From assembly GCA_023374025.1 (NCBI GenBank), contig SIJG01000056.1, forward strand, positions 1 through 64,000: a stretch of 64,000 nucleotides of DNA, written 5' to 3'. Each line of letters begins with the position of its first letter. Position 1 is the first letter of the stretch. Position numbers and translations under genes: made by a program. The notes under the pieces were generated by a model. The model searched no databases. It worked only from the letters and a program-made list of their open reading frames with translations, and was not told where the DNA came from. Positions 11,741 to 24,725 of this stretch are shown here, one piece after another. The stretch comes from Heterodera schachtii. Lineage: Eukaryota; Nematoda; Chromadorea; Rhabditida; Heteroderidae.

Positions 11741-13246
11741 GTTCAAAGCCATTTTCATCTATCATGTTTTTTACATATAAATATGTTTATTAAAAAAAAT
11801 ATTCACTATTGTTTTTTATTATTTTATATTACTATTTTTTTGTTAATTACATAAATTTTCAGTTCATATATAATTATTAGAATTTATTATCGTTTCTTTT
11901 TGTTATATTATTTAGTTTTTATTATCATTAAATCATAAATAAACATTTACAATGAATTTATAATAATATTTATTTTGAATGTCACTTAATAAATATGATT
12001 TTATATGCAAAAATAATGAATTTTCTTTTAACAAATAGTAGCATTTTAATATTGTGTTTTATTGATTATAAATAGGAAGTAATTAATCAAAATTTATTTC
12101 AAAATTTTTTTTCTCTGTTTTGTTTATTTTGTTTTTAAAATTATTATTTCTTGTTCTCCAAAATCGAAGAGAATCATTTTTTGGTTTCGGTATAATTTTA
12201 AATTAGTTAATGTTAACTGTATGTTTCTATTTCCCTTATAATATGATTTAATTAGAAAATTAATATAATTATAGTTAGTTATAAATATTTTTCCTAGTTT
12301 TTTTTATCTTTTATAAATCTCCATAGTTACCATTTTAATTTTTTGAAAATTTATTTTTGTTTCGTTATTTTGTTCATTAATTATTTAAAAACTGCAAATA
12401 AATTAATTTTTAAACTTATTTATTATCTTGTCTAAGATGTATTAGTTTGCTCGAGTAATAAATTTTCTGCTATAAAATTTTTCTTTTAATTATTAAAATA
12501 CATCAGTTAATTTAATATTCTTTTTTTACTCGAATCTTCCTTTAGAAAATTATATAAACGAATATTTCTACATGTTCTTTTTAATGGTATTTTTCAGATT
12601 AATGATATTTTTTCAAGATTTTCAAATTTAAACAATAATTTAATTCTATTATTCAAAATGATTTTATACTAAGTATTGGTTTCAAATATTAATTACCTGA
12701 AATACAATATTATTCGAAAAAATAATTAAAAATAATGAATTGAGAAATTAAAAAAATTTAAATAAATTATTCTAATTCAAAACTAATTAATTCATCGTAG
12801 TAGGAAATTTATTTAATTTGTTATGTTCTCTAATACGCCACGATATTTAACAAAAGAATGATTCCTATTAAATAAAATATTTATTTGGTTATAAAACTAA
12901 ATTTAAGCATTTAAAAAATATAACAAAAAATAACATAATTAATAACAATTACTTATTATTATAATCCGGATATTAAATAAGTCATGCAATTAATGAATTA
13001 TTTTACTTACAAAAATAGTGAATTTCTTTTAATTATAATGAATTATTTAGTAATTTTAAATGAACTTTAATTTCTAAAATGTATTTTCTCGAAGCTAAAA
13101 TAATTTATTCTGTTATTTAAATTAAATAAATTTTAATTATTAACTGAAAACATAAACCTAAATTAAATTGTTGTGAAAGAGTTTTATAGGATAATTTATA
13201 AATACTTTATTTTGCTATTCCGTGAAATTAATAATTTTTAATTTGG

Positions 13247-15212
13247 ATGTACGAGAAAAGCGGCTTGGCCGTGAATTCCGGGCTTCACAATTTGGTCACC
13301 AGCAGACAGTTTGCCCCTCGTCGATTCCCGATAGATCATTCATACATCATTCTTTATCAAATCGCAAAAATTGGTGATTTATGTTTTTATTTTTACTTTT
13401 GTATAATTTTTTAATTAGATTTTGTATAATATTTTTATTAAATTTATTAACTACGGTTAATAACAATATTTTTCAATTTTTTGTTTCCTATCGGTTTATT
13501 TATTTTGATTAATGTTTTTCTATAATTTCAAATTAGCAAGTTCTATTTTTGCATAGATTCATTATTTAATATTTTTTAGTCATAAAAATCGACTAAGCTT
13601 TAAAATTCATTATAAAAAGTAATGAATTTTATTTATTATGAATTTAGGATGCAAATTTTGCATTAGACTATTCAAATTTGCCGGCAGCAATTTACTGAAT
13701 AATAAATCTAATTAGTTTTCAGTTGATTTGTTCAGCATATACTTTAATGTTCATTTGATTAATATTTTTAAAATAATATTTTGGCTAGCCTTGTCAAATA
13801 TAATGCATTAATTTTGATCATTAATTTAATTTTAACCATAATTAAAATATATTACAGCACTTTTTTTAATTTATTTAATAATTTTTTGCCGTCTTAATTT
13901 TTTTCCTATTCATGCGACTTGAACGGAAATTTTTTTTGAGTTGCTTTAATCTTATCATATGTAATGCGGAGAAATAATACGTGCATTTCAGTTTTAAATA
14001 GTTCATGTTAGAGTATATAAGTATTGGATTTGCACTATAAATTGGTCATTTTTATGCTTTTATTTGAAATTACTTTAACGCTCTCATTTTAATTAAGCTT
14101 TAGAATTTCTTCAACACTTATTCTGACTATTTTCTATATATCAAGAACATGTTCCAGCAATTATTGTCTTTTATTTTTGGAAAGTGTGGATTTGATTGAA
14201 TCGTTTTAGAATAAGGGCGAACAATAATTGCAATTTTAAAATATTATTAAAATTTTTCATTTAAATTTTAAATTTCAATAAATAAGGGTTTAAAACAAGA
14301 TTTTATGCTTTTTAATAATTTTAATTTTTTTTTCATCATTGCCAAAATTTGAAAATTAATTCAATATTTTTTCAGATATTTGATCTAACACATCTAAATA
14401 GTTATTTTTATTAAAAATATGCCTTTTGAATTATTTTTTGATTTAATTTATAATATTTGCTCTTCCTTAGTTAAATGTTAGTGATGAATTAATAATTGTT
14501 GTTTAAATTTAGAGAAAATAATGATAAATTTATTCAATTATTTACTTAATAAATAACTCCTCATTTATTTTTAATAACATTTTTAAAAGATATTAATAAA
14601 CTTATAAATGATTATAAAATTTAGTCAATATAATGTTTTTTTTTGTTATTCCTTTTTTAATTTTTAGGCTAACTAAGAATCAAAAAGCTATTTAAAATCT
14701 TTATCATTTTAATTTCGCGAATTTTCTTTTTGCAGTTTGCATATTTAATCTTAAGGAGTTTGAATTTGAATCTTCAAACGATGATATTTTGGTGATTGAT
14801 TCTTAAATTGTTTATATCTTTAAAATTAATGAAAAGAAATAAGTATCCTAATAAGGTTATATAATTTATTTATATCATTTTTTCAATTATTAATTAATTA
14901 TGAAATAAAATAATTAATTCAAATTTAAAAGGATAGTTTTTAATTTATCATTGCGAATTTTCATTTTTAGTTCAATTTAAACTCTTTTTGAGTTCTTTTT
15001 TTTTTAAATTTGGTTGCAAAGCATTGAATTTCATAGGTTTTTATCAACTTTTTGATTCACCAAATGGAACATGGATTTTTATTTTTAAAATTTTTTCCCA
15101 ATCGTTATGCTCTTCTGACAAAGTGAGTTTCTTCAGCGGCACTTTTTTCCTCTATTTGCTTGGTTTTTTTCTTCGGCTTTATGCCCATTGCCGGAACAAT
15201 TTATTTGCTTAA
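13247..15212 (+). CDS. 3' part of an unidentified gene: two phase-matched exons
   Basis: Exon A (13247-13373 at least) lies in an island of higher GC and reads MYEKSGLAVNSGLHNLVTS then RQFAPRRFPIDHSYIILYQI and AKI, ending at donor G|GTGATT in phase 1. Exon B (15037-15212) follows acceptor gaatttcatag, takes up the phase (G|GT) and reads FYQLFDSPNGTWIFIFKIFS then QSLCSSDKVSFFSG and a hydrophobic tail to TAA. AATAAA overlaps the stop (15211-15216), a plausible polyadenylation signal. The other two plus frames and one minus frame of exon A are also open, so its frame rests on composition and phase. A perfect internal donor GTGAGT at 15122 offers an alternative exon end. Confidence 0.35.
13670..13760. 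repeat. Diverged copy of the 3' end at 15185-15270
   Basis: The string ttgccgg..caattta..gaataataaatct.attagttttcag.tgatttgttcagcat matches the end of exon B of the gene ending at 15212. A duplicated 3' end therefore lies only 1.5 kb upstream, suggesting tandem duplication of a gene or of its terminal part. Confidence 0.6.
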
Positions 15213-15905
15213 TAAATCCAATTAATTTTCAGTGGATTTGGTCAGCATCTATATAATTTTTTCATTTTATTAGATTTTTTAGTGTAATTCAATCCGCAAA
15301 TCCTCAGTTTCAAAATAAATCCTCTTTGACCCCCTAAAAGACTACAAAATGAGGAAAAAATCCTTAGATATCGCAGCCCTGTTTTTATATATTATGAATA
15401 GGTAACGGATTTTTTAGGTTTTTACTTATTTTTTCTGCGCTTTTAACACTTCGTTTTAACACCTCTATCCAACCCTAGAAATCCCTATTTTGAGTGTCCA
15501 TATTTTGGCCTATTTTCGTCCTTATTTCGCGATTTGTATTAGGAAGAACTAATTTGTTAAAATATTTACTAAATAAATGATTTTAATTGCTGAATAATAT
15601 AAGGTTCCATATTATAATAAATTGTAAACTAATAATATCAAACATATATCTATATAATTTTTCAAATCATTATAAATAAACAAATATTTAAAACTATGTA
15701 TGCAATTAAAAATCAATTAATAGTGAAATTATTCAGATTGTGCAAACATAAATATAAAATAATAATTTTAAAATATGAACATATATAAAATTTATTAACA
15801 TTATTATTAGAAATTACTGAAATTATATAGCAAAACCCTCCTAAATATACAAAAATTATATCGCTCAAAATTATAAAAAAAAATTACTCGCGCAAATATT
15901 TTTAC

Positions 15906-16011
15906 TGTTTTATTCGGATTGAAATATTCACTTATGTATTGGTCGCAAAGACCAACATTAATATCGCTGCGCACAAATGAAAGGAAATTCAGGATCAGCC
16001 CAAGTTTTAAT
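15906..16011 (-). CDS. Internal exon candidate
   Basis: On the minus strand, acceptor gcaaatttttag is followed by an open frame LKLGLILNFLSFVRSDINVG then LCDQYISEYFNPNKT, ending at donor ACA|GTAAAA (enters with one base of a codon, leaves in phase 0). GC is raised compared with the flanks. A 72-codon ORF (15807-16025) contains it and could alternatively be read as starting MQIFRLKLGLILNFLSF, a weak signal-peptide look. Family unknown. Confidence 0.3.
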
Positions 16012-16029
16012 CTAAAAATTTGCATAGAT

Positions 16030-18840
16030 GAAAAATCTTTTATTATTATTTAATTTGAAACTATAAAATGAAAAGTTAACAAAGTTATATAAATTAATAT
16101 CGATCAAACTCAAATAAACTTATTGACTCAAATATTTTTTTTTATTAAAGTAATAGTGAATTATTCAGAATGCTTAAACGTAAAACTAAAATGACAAACC
16201 CATATAAGTCACAATTACAATTTTAAAATTATTCTAAATTATTGAAAGCATGAAGCAATCCTCCTAAAATTAAATTTATATCTTTAAATATTAAAAATAT
16301 TCAAACACAAAAAATTCCAGGTTTTATTATATTTTTACATTAATAAAATAAAGATAAAGATAATTATCATATATAAATTGAATTTTTTAAATTATTGAAT
16401 TTGATTTTAACATTAATATATTTAAAATTTAAAAAATGAAATGTAAAAGCTGCATATTTTAAAGTTAACATTAAAAAACGATGGCACTGTTTATTTATTC
16501 CTTTATTTATGAGATAAATTTTCTTCGTGATAAATAAATTATATAATTAAACTTTTGGTAAAAAATTCTAATATTCAGTACTCAATCATAATAAATCACA
16601 ATTTGAAGAAACTGGTGACGAATATTATTACAAGTAATAATGATCGTTATTTTGTTAATGTTAAATAAAAATTATAATAATCATTTAAAATGGCGATGGC
16701 AATAATAAAAGGTTCGATGCAAAATACGGAAATTAACTCAGAAAAATTTAAACATTTAATAAAAAACGAAAGGATTTAGATGATACATTTTCGCTTCTCA
16801 TTGCAAATTTAAAATAAACGAACAAACTAATAAATAAATAAATTCTCCAAAAAAATAAACGTTTTTTGACATATGCAAGAGGATAAATCACATGCAAAAG
16901 AGCATTGTTTTTTAATAAAATTACATGAAAATAAAATACTTAGAAGGTTCATACAAAAACAAATTCTTGTAAATATAATAAACACACTTAGCTAATTTAA
17001 AGCCATAAATTTTTGAAAAGCATAATTTAAAATTTTTACAATCAAAAAAGACGCCATTAATATTAGTGTAAATATTATTCAAAACTACAACTGAATTAAA
17101 TCATTATAAAAAAAGACAATACAAATTTTTTAGGACTTTTTTTTTGTCAATAATGAATTTTTATTTATATTTGCAGATCTATGCTGATTTTGGAAAAAAA
17201 AACCTCACAAATGGCCTATTTTTATGTAAAACTGCTTCCAGGATTGCGACTAATTATGTTTTTTTCTTCAAATATGCCAATATATATTTTTTAAACTTTT
17301 TAAAGAAACATAAGATGTAATCGAAGCCTTGAGCATATTTAATTGATAAAAAAACTAAAAAATATGGAGTTCCAAAAAGTATATAAATTTAATTTTAATA
17401 TATATAAAAGCGATTTAAAAAACTGAATATAATGAAATAAGATAACTACATTATTACAAGACTCAAATATAAATAAATTAACAAAAGCTGGGACAGCTGA
17501 TCGATCATAAAGTTCAAATTATGTGTTTTAAATATGAATTGTAAGCCTTACAATTCTAACCAAAAACGAATGAAAAGGTTGCCTATATAAGTTTTAATTA
17601 TTACAAAACCATATAAAGAGAAACAAAATTCAACATTAAGGTATTACAAAAAACTCTTAAAATACAAATGATTTTCAAAAATATTTTTAGTTATTTTATA
17701 AATATACGAGAATAAAAATAAGCCTTAATATAGCACTACGAATAACATTACCGACTCATATTCTGGAAAGCAAGAATTGATTCAAAAAGCTTATGAATGG
17801 TTTTATTATAATAATGAATAAATTCAATATTAATCTTAAAATAAATCATAATAGATAAAATAATGCAATAATTAAATATTATCTAAAAAGAACATGATAA
17901 AAGTAATTTATTTTTCTTTGCGAAAATTTAACAATCTTATAGAAAAATTAAAAAAGAAAAATTGAAAATTCACTATTTTGGCGTTTTGTCACTATTTTTC
18001 ATTATTTTGACATTTTTAGAAAATTCCTTAACAAAAATGCAATAAAAACGAAAAATACAGCCCTAAGAAGCGACCTAATAAACTTTCAAAAAATCACCCC
18101 TAAGAATCGACTAGAAATTTTTTTTTAAATTACCCCTAAGAATTGTAAAAATTTTCCTAAAATTCTTCCCCCAAAATTTTTTATTCTTCACAAAATTTTG
18201 ATTTAAAAATGTCAATATTTGCTGAGAAAAATATTAGAATTTACTTTATTTGCTTCTGAATAAAAAATTTTTTGCTCAATTTTTGGCTTAAAATTATGTC
18301 ACTATTTTGGCATTTTTACTCACTATTTTAGTTCACTTCGTTACTAAATGTCGGATTTTTTTTTAATTTTTTTAATCCTTTTTTTAAGTTTTTTTTAAAT
18401 TTTTTTTAAATTTTAATTTTTTTTAAAACAAATAAATAATGTGTATTTTCTATCAAGAAAATGTTTCAAGAACCATAATCAAAAAAAAAAAAAATTAATT
18501 TATAAAAGTACGAAAGGGCATTAATATAGCATGCATAAAAAATATAAACCATATTAACTTACTGTAAAGAAGTTAATTTTTAAATTAAAAATTTTCCTTG
18601 CTGTATAACTCACAAATAATTTTTTATATTACTGGAAGATAGATTAATTTAAATGAAATATAAAACTAAATGTAAACATTACTATATTTTCATATTATAT
18701 TTAATTAATAATTATTAATATAGCAAAAGAATATAAATTATTACTATAATTTTTTTAATAAATTAATTTGAATGTTAAATTTTTTTATTTAATAAAAAAA
18801 CAATCCTATATTAAAAATGTTACATTAATAAAATACTAAT
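16030..18840. other. AT-rich stretch with transposon debris
   Basis: No defensible gene. Around 17150-17290 a block with gcagatctatgctga and cctatttttatgtaaaactg resembles the hAT-like family at 20.0 and 55.0 kb. 18.0-18.35 kb contains low-complexity cacta/tttttgg repeats. Confidence 0.4.
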
Positions 18841-18856
18841 TAATTATATCTACCAG

Positions 18857-18960
18857 TATTGCCAGCAATTATGAATTTACGAATTCAGAGAATTAACTTT
18901 AAGGTAGAGGAATTGCGACAAGACATTTGTGCTTTACAAACAAAAATGTATATGAGATGA
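18857..18960 (+). CDS. Coiled-coil exon candidate
   Basis: Acceptor atatctaccag is followed by LPAIMNLRIQRINFKVEELR then QDICALQTKMYMR and TGA. The ATG at 18871 is a possible start. The heptad-like spacing of I/L/V with charged residues suggests a coiled coil. A possible donor (AAAAAT|GTATAT) lies just before the stop. A further helical-looking frame at about 19111-19172 (LIKKFNIELKDKFTNSLLK) and the island at 19.45 kb lie downstream on the same strand and may belong to it. Confidence 0.35.
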
Positions 18961-19448
18961 ATATATTAAAAATATACGAAAAATAATCTAAAAAGGAAAA
19001 TTAAACTATTAAACTATTTCTTCAATATAATTTATTTAAAAAAATTTAAAAAAGGTTAACAATTTAAAATCGGTAAAGTAGATTTCCACATTAAATAAAA
19101 AGCTAATCAAAAAATTCAACATTGAGTTGAAAGACAAATTTACGAATTCATTGTTAAAATAAGTGTATATCTACAAAAAGGATTATTAATAACAAAAATT
19201 GAAAGCCATATTTAAAAAACCATTAAAAATATTCTACAAAAATTTTAAGATAAAAATATTATTATTTGTTGTATATAAAGGTTGAAAGAAATAATCTAAA
19301 AAAATAATAATTCAACCAATTTTGTTTAATTTTTAATTGAAGATAAAATGCCAGAAATTCAGATTTAAAAAATAACTAAATTAAGAATGTAAGCACCATA
19401 AATCAGGGCTAGATTTCAGCAGTGAAGTAAAAAACTACAAATGCAAAT

Positions 19449-19580
19449 TTAAAAAAAAATAATGAAAACCTTGAACACAACGTATTGGAGATGTATAAAA
19501 GTAGGCAGTGCAATGGATCTGACAAAACACTTGGGACGACATCTAGAACACTTAAACCACATAACATGATCCATTAAGTC
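19449..19580. other. Exon-like GC island, frame ambiguous
   Basis: About 110 bp of raised GC with three readable frames: plus MKTLNTTYWRCIKVGSAMDL (stop after 35 codons), plus NNENLEHNVLEMYKSRQCNG, and a minus ORF (19449-19694) with FKCSRCRPKCFVRS. The second plus frame would continue a coiled coil from the exon at 18.86 kb. I cannot decide between them by eye. Confidence 0.2.
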
Positions 19581-19979
19581 AAGAAAAAATACAAATAAAT
19601 ACGTTACCAAAAAATTAATAAAATCTATGATGCTTAAGTTTAATGAAATAGATAACAAAAATAAAATTTTAAAAAATGAACACCTAAAAAACATAAGAAT
19701 CGAATAAATTTTGAAATTATTTATTAAAATAAAAATAGTAATTTATGCAGAAAGATTAAAAATGTATTTTAAATTATTATGCAAATACCTTTTTAAATGG
19801 AAATATTACTATATATAAAATTGCTGTATAAAATAATTGAGAAATTAAAGAAAATATAAAAATTAATCTTAAAACAAAACTTATACAAAAGAAACATAAA
19901 TAAATGGAAGGTGGAAATGAGATATTTTACGCCAAAAATTTTACCGCGAATTTAAATTACAGATTTATGCTTATCAACA

Positions 19980-20400
19980 GGGCTTCCATTTTTATGTAAG
20001 AAAAATCGCGAAATATGTAAATAAAATATGTATGAAGAATGCTAAATACAAAAACCCCTAAATATGTACGAAAATATGTAAATAAAATTTTTTTAATGGT
20101 TATATTTTGAAAAAAATTCTTTGTAAAAAGTGAAATAGGCACAAAATGCCATAAAAATGACAAAATAGGCTTAAAATCACCTTTTAGTATTTAAAAAATT
20201 AATTTTTGATATATCATTTTTTGAACAAAATCGATTTTTTAGGGATACATTTTCAAAAAATAATTTTTTTAATTTTTCACAAAAAATTTCTATAAATTCT
20301 CAAAAATCCTAAAATATGTAAAAAAAAATGAAAATATGTACGAAAAATTGCGAAATATGTACGAAAAAGTCCAAAATAAGCAAAATTTTTACTTTTGGCA
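19980..20400. mobile_element. hAT-like MITE relative, partial
   Basis: Contains agggcttcc...tttttatgtaag near the left and repeated atatgtaaataaaat and aatatgtacgaaaa words, with a gaaataggcacaaaatgc block shared with 27040 and 30790. The left end resembles the TIR of the well-bounded element at 55031, but I see no matching right end here. Confidence 0.45.
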
Positions 20401-20778
20401 TAATAAAATTTAATTAAAAATGAATTTACGAAAAATATTTTAGAAAATATTTATTTATTTGTTCTTAATTATAACCTATAGTATTATATAGTTATTAATT
20501 AGTGTAATTGCAATAAACATTTTTTTTTGTCTAATATCAAGTGGAATATTTGATTTTCTTGTTTCCATCTCTTTAAATATTAATAAAATAGTCAAGCAAC
20601 CAGTGGGCATGCAACCATTTTTTAATAATTAATTAATATAATAAACAATTTTTTTCAAATTATTTGAAATTAAAATCTAAGTTAACCAATTCATTTTTTT
20701 AAATATGAAATTAAAATTGTTTTATTAATAATTTAAATTATTTAAATTCCCAACAAAATACCTTCGTGTTAATATATT

Positions 20779-23078
20779 TTATTCAAATAAATCATTAATG
20801 TTGTCGGGCCCGAGGAGGTCCATAATCTCAGCATAAGAGAGTTGCTGACACGAAAATAATGCTTTTTATTAAAATTAAAAATTAATTATTTTAAAGTTTA
20901 TTTTATATTGCCTTAATTTCAATAGTAATTATTATTTTTATTTATTTAAAGCTTTTTTGTAATCTAGAAATTATTTTATATTTGCTCATTTTTAACAAAT
21001 TTTTAGTTATTCTTTTTTCTTAAACTTGGTAAATTTTTTAACATTATTTCTTAATTAAATTTACAATTAACAATATCAAAATAGTATTATTTTTTTAATC
21101 ATAAAAAATTAATCTATTACTCATTTTTAAATTATAAAAATGAATAATAGATAAATTTTAATATTAGAATTTAAATTAATATGAAAAAGATAAATTGTTT
21201 AGTAAAAATAACATCGCAAATTCCTTCAAGGTATAAATTTTATTAAAGTTTTAATTTGAAAGAAAGAGAATTTTTACTTCTTGTTTCAAAGTGCTAAAAA
21301 ATGTGTGGCTTCATTAAGCTATTCTTTTTTTTGTTTTAAATAAAATGAAAATGTTAAAACAATTTTGAAACATTTTCAAAATGAAGCGACTTATGCTTAT
21401 CATTATTATGAATAACATACTAATTTTATAGTATTTGTCAAAAAAATTATTAGAAGATTTAATATCTGCACCTTAAATATTTTTTTATATTTTATCTATT
21501 AAAATTTATTAAACCATAATATAAATTTAACAATTATTACTAAAAACAATTTTTTTTAAATATAAGAATCAAAGATAATTTTACTCAAATAAATTTAACA
21601 TAGACAAAACTAAATTAAAAAAATATTAATAAAACAATAAAAAATTGTTTGTAAACTAATTTAAGAGCATGCAAATATAAATTAAAAATAAATAAATAAA
21701 ATCAATTTTCATAAATATTAAAATCAACTAAAAGTAAAAATGCCAAGATAGCCAAACACACCTTGCGAACAGCTTTGTACAAGTATTCGGCATTTGACAA
21801 TATTGCTTGAAAAATATAGTATATAAAAAATTTACTAAAAAACTAATATCTACAAATTATTAAATATTATTTACAAATGAACGCTATGGAAGATTTTATT
21901 GAGTTGAAAGAGCGTCAAGAATATTAAAATTAATATAAATTAAATGAATTTTAAATTTCCGTATTATTTCAAAATTTATGTAAAAAGTCATAAAATATGA
22001 AAAAATACTTTGAGCGAGAATGCTACGCATAAATCATTCAAATTTTTAATAACAAATATTTTAAATTTTCTTTAAAAATTACATAAATGTTGTAATACAC
22101 TAATTTAAAGGCATACTTGTTATTGCCGTTTTTAACGCGTTAAAATAACTAGAAACCATTGAAATTTTATATTTTTATTTAGTTAAAATAAGGTTTTTTC
22201 TATTAATCAAATAATAAAATTTTTCAGAATATTTATTAAAGTGTGAAATAAAAATAAAAACAAAATGAGTTTTAAATTAAATACTTAATAAATTCTAGCA
22301 TTGATATTTTAACATAAAAAATATTTAAACAAAGAGTATTTTGTTATTTTACACCCCTAAATTTATGAGTTTTTAGAGCCTATTTTCTATTTTTTAGTGC
22401 CTATTTTTGATTTTTTTTTTTTTTTGGAACCTAAAAAGTCTTGAAACAATGCAGTTGCAGTCTTTTAACATTATTTTAAATATAATTGCACCCAAGGAAC
22501 TCGCCCAAAACTCCAATCAGTCAGCAATGTCTTTATTCTTACGCGATTCGTCAATTCGCAGTTTCTCGGTGTTGAAAGATTCAAAGTTTAAAAAAGAATT
22601 TTAGATGAAAATTATTGTAAAATTATTAAAAATGAAATTTCAATTTATAAAAATTTTCAAAAAAAACTTTTTTTTTTTTTGAATATTTGACTTTTAATAA
22701 AAGATGATGATTAGTAAATGAGGTTTAATTCTTTGACTTTATTTACTCATATAAATTTAAAAACATATAATCTAGTGATAATTTTTTGAATTTTGGTATT
22801 AGTTACAACTTTTATACGGATATATTGGCAAAGTTTATTTTCTGATTAAATTTCTTTTACGACGAAAAAGTATTTTATATATTGTAAAATTATAATTAGT
22901 AATTCTGATATAATTTGTCTTAAAATTGATTAATAGAAATTTTTTAGTACCTTCCCAAATTACAGGCAATTGTTGCATTCAATATTATTTTCCTTCTTGT
23001 AAAGTAAATTTAAAAATTGTCCAAGACGCTTCAACTGCTGACTAAGATATAGCGCATCGAAATAATTCCCAGCATCAA
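20779..23078 (-). CDS. 3' part of an unidentified multi-exon gene
   Basis: Four minus-strand exon candidates. 23078-22964: acceptor aaattaag, DAGNYFDALYLSQQLKRLGQ then FLNLLYKKENNIECNNC, donor CT|GTAATT. 22564-22543: KLRIDES, donor C|GTAAGA (phase 1). 21805-21762: acceptor atatttttcaag, completing a Pro codon, then ILSNAEYLYKAVRK, strong donor AAG|GTGTGT (phase 0). 20844-20779: acceptor ttttcgtgtcag, QLSYAEIMDLLGPDNINDLF then E and TAA. The last three join in frame. The junction between the first and second does not agree in phase, so an exon is missing there or the 22.5-kb exon is larger. The LSYAEIMDLLGP tail faintly recalls the C-terminus of m-AAA (FtsH-type) proteases, but this is a guess. 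A further candidate upstream exon (24173-24127) reads LSMITIKNWHDMAAK. Confidence 0.4.
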
Positions 23079-24650
23079 CTTAATTTAATTATTTAACATT
23101 CTAATTATCATTCCAAATGTTAAGTAATGGGGCTGCTAACACTCTTAAAACTATATTATAAATGTTTTTTTCAGCTTTTCATTTTTAATCTTTTGGTTTT
23201 TATACATTTATTTTCTTTAATTAATTTGCTTTATTTTAATACGCAGTCTATTTAAAAAAAATATTTGTTACCAGTGAAATCATTATTCTGAGTTTAAATT
23301 ATGTAATTAGGAATTTGTACAAGCTCAAATTGGTTGCTTATTTGCTGCAAAATATATTCAAAATCCAAAAAATTTCAATTAAGTAATAATTTATTAATTG
23401 CTAATGGATTAAAATAATTATTTTTAAATAAATTAAGTCAGAATTCATTTTGAAACGATGTTCTTCTCCAATTTCAGTTTGGTTTCATTTAGTTTTCTGA
23501 GTTTTTCATTGTGCTAATTTCATGCATTACTTTATTCTTCATAATTTAAATTTAAAAATTAGTTTAAATTTTATTTTATTACAAAAATAATGTAATTTTT
23601 ATTATTCTACAATTCACATCGGATTTAATGGTTTTTTTGAAGATTGTTTTAACATTAAAATATTTCATTTTCTTGAATTTATCATTTTCCAAATAATAAA
23701 TTTTATTTTTAATAATATTTAGTTAAACAAATAGAGAGAATTTATAATATTAGAAAATTTAATTTTAGTAATTTAAATTGTTCTTCGATTACCTAATTTT
23801 GTCTCCAAATTCGTAAAAGAAGCCCTTCATAATAGTATTTGCTAAATTATAGGAGAGATTAAAGTCCATTTTCGAAATTAAAATTTTATAACATGAAATT
23901 TATTCAGTGTTTTTTATATTAAAAATACATTTATATTATTATTTAGAAAAATAATCTTTACCGCTTATTTAAATTTATTTTTCATTTTGTATTAAATATT
24001 TAAAAGATTTAATTTTGCCTATTTCTCGCGTCCTCAAGATACTTTAGATTCGTCTTCAAATTATTGACTATGGTTTTTAAAGTTATGATATATTATGACA
24101 AATTCGTGATATGAAAATCACTGTACTTTGGCCGCCATATCATGCCAATTTTTTATTGTGATCATCGATAGACCTATAAATAATGGTAACTAGAAAAATA
24201 AAAAATAACAATGCAAAAATTCTTTCCATAAATTTTATTTTAAAATCGTATCATTTATTTCTATTTTGGGTTTTCTTACATTCTTAGTAAATATGGAACC
24301 AAACACAGAATTATTTTATACATATAACTTATTTTTTCTTTAACTTTTTTCGATTACGTGAACTTATAATTTAGTTTAAGAGCTAGATAATCAAAATATC
24401 TATATTTTTTAAATGCAACTCTTAAGCATTTAAGTGTAAAATTTTTTATTATGACGAATCGACGTCACACTGTGAAGTATTTTTAAAAATTTTTCGAATC
24501 ACAAGTAATATTTTTCGTTATTTTTTTAACAATTCATTCTATATTTGATTAATCTTAGATTAATTATGTAAGTATATATAATTTATATGAACCAAAAAAC
24601 AGCAAGTCATAACAATTAACATATAATAAATCAAAAAACATAATAATATT

Positions 24651-24725
24651 TTAATAAATAATTAATATGGATCCATCAAAATCATCGACCCACTTATCCA
24701 TTTCTTCATATCTGTTATACTTTTT
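24651..24725 (-). CDS. Terminal exon candidate, acidic tail (copy 1)
   Basis: Acceptor ttttttctaaactag is followed by KKYNRYEEMDKWVDDFDGSI then LIIY and TAA. Acidic, aromatic-rich and plainly protein-like. An identical copy lies at 28400-28474. It is the last exon candidate of a minus-strand gene in the tandem unit, downstream of the helix-turn-helix exon. A region just upstream (about 24790-24735) is also open and reads VPMRGVNAKYRTVSLL. Confidence 0.4.
   Translation of the reverse strand, partial: KKYNRYEEMDKWVDDFDGSILIIY

Larger units (their letters stand above)
8100..14430 (+). repeat. At least five diverged copies of a ~300-bp module
   Basis: Modules centred near 8215, 9965, 10590, 11345 and 14160 share an ordered set of words: a run like ttttgtctaattttc, then attgtcnttggnaag, then a taggcgaacaa-like word, then ttgcaattttaaaat. 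The copies at 10590 and 14160 continue in parallel for about 250 bp to the word ttttcagatatttgatct (10724; 14370). Another pair, 7905-7965 and 12612-12670, shares ttttcaaa, aataatttaatt and a ttca/ttcc..aaaatgat block. Spacing is irregular, so this is an old dispersed or shuffled duplication rather than a satellite. Confidence 0.55.

Noticed and set aside
11615..11854. Whole 79-codon ORF as a single-exon membrane protein
   Set aside because: Only the middle, between a strong acceptor and a donor, has protein-like composition; the rest is AT-driven Phe/Leu/Ile.
15105..15188. Minus-strand lysine-rich frame MGIKPKKKTKQIEEKSAAEE
   Set aside because: It overlaps the plus-strand terminal exon, which has an acceptor, matching phase and AATAAA; the minus frame breaks after 28 codons.
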